Shown one piece after another: positions 54,508 through 55,400 of a stretch of 55,400 nucleotides of DNA. Origin of the DNA: Ruminococcaceae bacterium UBA7080 (lineage in GTDB: Bacteria > Bacillota > Clostridia > Oscillospirales > Acutalibacteraceae). The notes below the pieces were generated by a model. The model had not been told where the DNA came from. It searched no databases and saw only the letters and a list, made by a program, of their open reading frames with translations. Position 1 is the stretch's first letter. Each line of letters opens with the position of its first letter. The stretch lies in assembly GCA_002493595.1 (NCBI GenBank), contig DKZG01000010.1, positions 1-55,400 on the forward strand, in the 5' to 3' direction. Both the position numbers and the translations under genes were made by a program.

Positions 54508-55400
54508 ATTTTAACATCTCCAGTTTCAAATAATTTTATTTCCCACGAATTATCGGGGAATATTCTGTATTGATTTTCTGTATCTCTTCTTTTGTAATCC
54601 CAATGCGGCGGTACTCCTTTAGGATGCTCCATATCCCAATGAAAGGATTCTCCTGTTTTTTTATTGTACCAATTTCCTATATTTTTTTCTATATTTGAAC
54701 TTCCTCTCCACTCAAAATCCTTTCCCGGTGCTTTGTTTTCATATCCCGGGAATTTGGGCATATCAAGATTCTCATCAAATTCATGACTCGGATTCCCTGA
54801 ACTCTGTCCGTCTGCCGAGCCGCCGCCCTTGTGTAATGGTTCAATTGTTGCTATAAAAGTCTTTTTCACAAAAAAGCCCTTGCTCAGATTATTGGTTTCA
54901 CCATAATCAATCTCAATGATATCGCCTTTCATTTCATCAAAAGGCTTGCCGTAGCAAATGATTTTTTGGGGCTTGATTCTGCTGAGCATCTCGTTATAGC
55001 CAAGCATAAAATGCGACTTTTCTTTCTTAACTCCGATTGTGGAAACGGCAACGATGCTGCCTTTTTCAATGCCGTCAAAGCAGAAATTAAAGCTTGTTAA
55101 ATCACCCCAGCGCACTGTTGGTATTACACTTACTCTCTGCTCCTGAAGATAAGCACCAACCCAGCGGTTTTTAAAGGTGCTGAACAGTTGTAAAGCAATC
55201 GGCATCTCCATAAACATACTGAAATCAGGCGTTAATACAGCCTTATACTGCTTTAACTTTTCAATTTTCTTTTCAGGGTCATTGTATATGCTCTCAAATC
55301 TGTAATCGTCAAGAAAGAAATGCACGATTTTTCCGTAATCATCACTTTGATTAACTTTATCATAACCGATTAGTTTTACATCTTCAAGACTTATTTCCTG
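54504..55400 (-). CDS. DUF4417 protein with C-terminal polymorphic-toxin-like domain (5' end outside window)
   Basis: The frame is open to the window edge; an internal GTG at 55325 is not the likely start because coding continues upstream (KLIGYDKV...). The visible 298 residues begin with a DUF4417 domain (HFFLDDYRFESIYNDP, TPDFSMFMEMP, VIPTVRWGD, FCFDGIEKGSIVAVST). A Gly/Ser-rich hinge (HKGGGSADGQSSG) follows, then a tail with FPGYENKAPGKDFEWRGS, NWYNKKTGESFHWDMEHP and PPHWDYKRRD. That tail resembles polymorphic toxin type 37/Bacterial toxin 37-like domains. DUF4417 occurs mostly in phage-type proteins. No secretion signal is visible. Confidence 0.72.
   Translation of the reverse strand, partial: QEISLEDVKLIGYDKVNQSDDYGKIVHFFLDDYRFESIYNDPEKKIEKLKQYKAVLTPDFSMFMEMPIALQLFSTFKNRWVGAYLQEQRVSVIPTVRWGDLTSFNFCFDGIEKGSIVAVSTIGVKKEKSHFMLGYNEMLSRIKPQKIICYGKPFDEMKGDIIEIDYGETNNLSKGFFVKKTFIATIEPLHKGGGSADGQSSGNPSHEFDENLDMPKFPGYENKAPGKDFEWRGSSNIEKNIGNWYNKKTGESFHWDMEHPKGVPPHWDYKRRDTENQYRIFPDNSWEIKLFETGDVKI

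Noticed and set aside
54504..55325. Reading the GTG at 55325 as the start of the DUF4417 protein
   Set aside because: The frame continues open to the window edge with protein-like sequence, and no ribosome site precedes the GTG.
1..55400. Insertion sequences, integrase genes, CRISPR arrays or rRNA
   Set aside because: None seen. No transposase motifs, regularly spaced repeats or rRNA-like stretches were found by reading through.

Overview
The window looks like chromosomal DNA of a low-GC Gram-positive anaerobe of the Clostridia, most likely a gut Oscillospiraceae/Ruminococcaceae-type bacterium. This is inferred from AT-rich intergenic DNA with consensus TTGACA/TATAAT promoters, strong AGGAGG ribosome sites, meso-diaminopimelate dehydrogenase, the clostridial GGGtGRT protein with its NifU-like partner, GH25 lysozymes with FN3 repeats, and a DUF6472 protein. 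There is no rRNA, CRISPR array, transposase or integrase. One tRNA (Ser-CGA) is present. Most of the window is ordinary metabolism, with accessory genes between it.

Layout. 1-850 (minus): ECF-type sigma factor and a cut-off partner gene. 1107-5095 (plus): an HMGL-type aldolase, then a TPP-type riboswitch with terminator controlling a thiamine/pyrimidine uptake operon (MTH1187-family protein, permease, lipoprotein, ATPase). 5154-7786 (minus): two coupled GH25 glycosidases. 7989-13048 (plus): DAHP synthase, a lactate/malate dehydrogenase, and a TrpXYZ/COG2984-type ABC transporter. 13166-16033 (minus): a TetR-histidine kinase-response regulator operon, divergent from a secreted PPC/carboxypeptidase-regulatory protein with a degenerate dockerin. 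17503-19730: orphan PqqD, then NifU-like plus GGGtGRT. 20061-25205: PadR/HAAS membrane operon, a small XRE regulator, and two paralogous Pro/Gln-rich membrane proteins flanking a polytopic membrane protein. 25306-27092 (minus): GH28 glycosidase plus a SecB-like protein. 27315-31063 (plus): purA, tRNA-Ser (minus), hisH-hisF-trmO. 31126-34015 (minus): ACT protein, homoserine dehydrogenase, aspartokinase. 34204-39196: AI-2E transporter, YdcF/XRE pair, phosphohexomutase with a 31-residue membrane peptide gene. 39329-45291 (plus): ComM-like ATPase, LUD protein, full-length GMP synthase, DAP dehydrogenase, and a second GMP synthase lacking the amidotransferase domain. 45504-47466 (minus): two RimK-type ATP-grasp ligases and a membrane protein, all ATGA-coupled, back to back with a stand-alone AICAR transformylase. 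48903-51436 (plus): exonuclease III, RlmA-type methyltransferase, DUF6472, and a membrane-bound MerR regulator with a textbook 19-bp-spacer promoter. 51509-53773 (minus): serC-serA. 54013-55400 (minus): a DUF4417 protein fused to a polymorphic-toxin C-terminus, with a coupled putative immunity gene, cut by the window edge.

The most interesting points are: a TPP-like riboswitch whose pyrimidine-sensing half is canonical but whose pyrophosphate-sensing half is replaced by a different hairpin; the double ATP-grasp operon; the DUF4417-toxin/immunity pair; the split GMP synthase pair around ddh; the GGGtGRT/NifU-like pair; and the TetR-kinase-regulator operon facing a secreted protein across a palindrome. 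All functional assignments come from reading the sequence and recalling family motifs; no database search was run.
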